Of a DNA stretch of 30,094 bases, positions 28,560 through 30,094 are shown piece after piece. Below the pieces are notes generated by a model. The model was not told the DNA's origin and ran no database searches. It was given only the letters and a program-made list of their open reading frames with translations. The DNA lies in the IMG/VR virus record IMGVR_UViG_3300017989_000325, positions 1 through 30,094 of that record. One strand, written 5' to 3'. Position numbers and translations under genes: made by a program. Numbering within the stretch: position 1 is the stretch's first letter; each line of letters begins with the position of its first letter. Source of the DNA: a virus.

Positions 28560-30062
28560 TTATTGCGCCCCTTGGGTGAGCAGTCTAAGCCCTTGATAGT
28601 AAAAAATGCCGGATTTGACTTTTTCAAACCGGCCTTTCATGAGTTTTCCGAATTTCTTCTGACTGATGCTGGCCTTCTTGGAGACGTTTTCCTCAAACCA
28701 GGCCTTGAAGGCATCGTACAAATCGGATGCCTGGACGCGGGATTCGGGGGAGATGTAACAGCGTTCCTCGATGAAGTCGGCGAGGAGGTCCTCATCGCGG
28801 CGATATTCTTCGGTGGCCTGGCGGATCACCTCTGGAGGGGCGAGGCCGATCTGTTGCCACTTGAGACATCCGCGGACCAGCCAGGCCAAAATGCCGGACG
28901 CCTCGGCCTGGAGCTTTTCGCCCAGGTCTTTGTCGGCTTTGAACTCGTTTTCCTTTTGGGGTTCGCGGTCAACAAAGCTGTAGTTGAAGGGGATCAGGTG
29001 GACCCGTTCCCAAAAGGCGAAATCAGAGGCCGGCGCGTGGGGCTTGTGGTTGGTCAACAGGATCAGGGTATGGGTGGGCCTGAAATGGGTCTCGCGGCGG
29101 TCATGGGGCGAGCGGCCCACCAGGGTGTCGGAGCCGGACAGCCATTTAATGCGGCTGGGGGAGAACTTGCGGTCCTCATCCGCCTCGGATGCAAAGGCCA
29201 TGCGAAGGCCGCGAAGGGCCATAATGTCGGGAGACGGGCCTGCACTGTTGCGGCTGCGGCCCTGATCCAGGAGCATTTCGGATTGAATGGGAGCCGCCAG
29301 GGGACCCAGAACCCGGGAGATGGTCTCGACAATGGTGGTCTTTCCGTTGCGGCCCTGTCCCCAGAGGATCGGAAGGATGTTCTCCTTGGGCACACCGGTC
29401 ACGGCGTAGCCAAAAAGGCGGTTGACGTAGGAGATAAGCTCGTCCCCGCCGGCGAAAATCTCAGACAGGGTCTTGTCCCAGGTGGGGCAGGGGGTATCGA
29501 TGGCGGTCCATTGTATTGGCGAAGCTTTGCTCAGGTAGTCGGTAGGGCGTCCTGGGCGGAGCTCACCGGTACGCAGGTCGATCACCCCGTTGGCGCATGC
29601 GAGTAGCCAGGGGTCCTGATCGAGCTGCTCTCCGAGGATGGCGAGGGGTTTGGCGTTGTTGAGGTGGGCCATACGCAGGCAGTTGAGACGGCCTCGGTCG
29701 GATCGAAGGCGTTTAACCCGGTTGTAGATCTCTTTTTGGATATGCTCCAAACTGGATTGAGCATCTTTGTCTTTGTGGGAAATGGCCTGGTCGATCTGGT
29801 CTACCAGCCGATGGGCCTCCTCCAGGTAGGCAAGGGCGACCGATTCAACGGCAATGTGGGACAAATCGAGTTCGTCCAGTTGCCAAAAATGCTCAGACCA
29901 TGCCATCCATTCCTGCGCCGATTTGTTGAAAACGAATTTTCCATCCTGCAGGGCGGCATACAAGGTTCCATCGCCCAGCTCGTTGGCGAACAGGCAGTCC
30001 CTGATAAATTGCGATGGCAGGCCTGTGGACATGTCGTTACCCATTCCGTTTTTCCGCTCCAT
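28560..30062 (-). CDS. D5-type SF3 helicase (phage/plasmid primase-helicase family)
   Basis: 500 aa. An N-terminal D5_N-type region has FIRDCLFANELGDG.LYAAL..GKFVFNKSAQEWMAW. The SF3 helicase core has Walker A GQGRNGKTT (about 235-243), Walker B-like AFASEADED, a sensor strand LILLTNHKP and an arginine-finger-like FWERVHLIPF. A winged-helix C-terminus follows (VQASDLYDAFKAWFEENV). It unwinds the origin or fork in P4-like replication. The ATG at 30062 has AGGA five bases upstream; ATG at 30068 or 30044 are alternatives. The frame stays open to the window edge, so a start further upstream cannot be excluded. Confidence 0.92.
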   Translation of the reverse strand: MERKNGMGNDMSTGLPSQFIRDCLFANELGDGTLYAALQDGKFVFNKSAQEWMAWSEHFWQLDELDLSHIAVESVALAYLEEAHRLVDQIDQAISHKDKDAQSSLEHIQKEIYNRVKRLRSDRGRLNCLRMAHLNNAKPLAILGEQLDQDPWLLACANGVIDLRTGELRPGRPTDYLSKASPIQWTAIDTPCPTWDKTLSEIFAGGDELISYVNRLFGYAVTGVPKENILPILWGQGRNGKTTIVETISRVLGPLAAPIQSEMLLDQGRSRNSAGPSPDIMALRGLRMAFASEADEDRKFSPSRIKWLSGSDTLVGRSPHDRRETHFRPTHTLILLTNHKPHAPASDFAFWERVHLIPFNYSFVDREPQKENEFKADKDLGEKLQAEASGILAWLVRGCLKWQQIGLAPPEVIRQATEEYRRDEDLLADFIEERCYISPESRVQASDLYDAFKAWFEENVSKKASISQKKFGKLMKGRFEKVKSGIFYYQGLRLLTQGAQ

Positions 30063-30094
30063 TTGCATCCTGAAAAATGCGCGAGCTTCGAGGC

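Noticed and set aside
30037-30093. Possible C-terminal end of an upstream gene in another frame (ends RNG then TAA)
   Set aside because: Only 18 codons lie in the window. The frame could equally be chance, so it is not called.
1-30094. CRISPR array, tRNA or rRNA genes
   Set aside because: No regularly spaced repeats with unique spacers and no cloverleaf or rRNA signature were noticed by eye. The repeats present are irregularly placed.

Overview
This window is part of a tailed-phage genome or prophage with long-tailed (siphovirus, lambda-like) morphology. Every gene I can support lies on the minus strand, so the biological order runs from position 30094 down to 1. The DNA is GC-rich by eye. 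Five copies of a small repeat reading GCAGAGACGCAGAGGCGCAGAG sit at gene borders; this repeat family is common in intergenic DNA of delta-proteobacteria such as Desulfobacterales and in some other environmental bacteria. I infer an environmental delta-proteobacterial host, but the window alone cannot prove it. No integrase, repressor, lysis cassette, tRNA, rRNA, CRISPR array or insertion sequence was seen.

Replication/early block (about 30062 to 23368): a D5-type SF3 helicase, an 83 to 95 bp composite palindrome in AT-rich DNA, a small CxxC protein, a CHC2/Toprim primase, then tightly overlapping small genes. Several of these encode zinc ribbons; one is a membrane/coiled-coil protein and one is the single-stranded DNA-binding protein. 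The block ends with a coiled-coil protein resembling a small terminase subunit.

Control region and packaging block (23368 to 18661): a consensus sigma-70 promoter drives a leader of about 200 nt. The leader contains a compact three-way-junction RNA fold followed by a U-tract. A 15-nt sequence occurs at the very 5' end of the transcript and again at the ribosome-binding site of the first gene, and a hairpin loop between the two copies is complementary to both. I consider this the most interesting and possibly undescribed element. It precedes an unknown 134-aa gene, two ParB-like genes, the GpA-type large terminase and a small winged-helix protein.

Head block (18367 to 13316): gpW-like joining protein, lambda-type portal, a prohead protease fused to the major capsid protein with a strong in-frame internal start, two small capsid-associated proteins, a 54-aa protein and a head-tail joining protein. 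A strong intrinsic terminator lies directly before gpW with no visible promoter after it.

Tail block (13319 to 1): tail terminator, tail tube, tail assembly chaperones G and G-T expressed through a textbook A AAA AAC minus-1 frameshift (the T part is DUF1799-like), a tail-completion-like protein, tape measure, and minor tail proteins of the lambda M, L, K and I/J types. Last is a modular tail fibre that runs off the left end and carries two 170-bp repeats that are almost identical. Many genes overlap by 1 to 4 nt, which indicates translational coupling.
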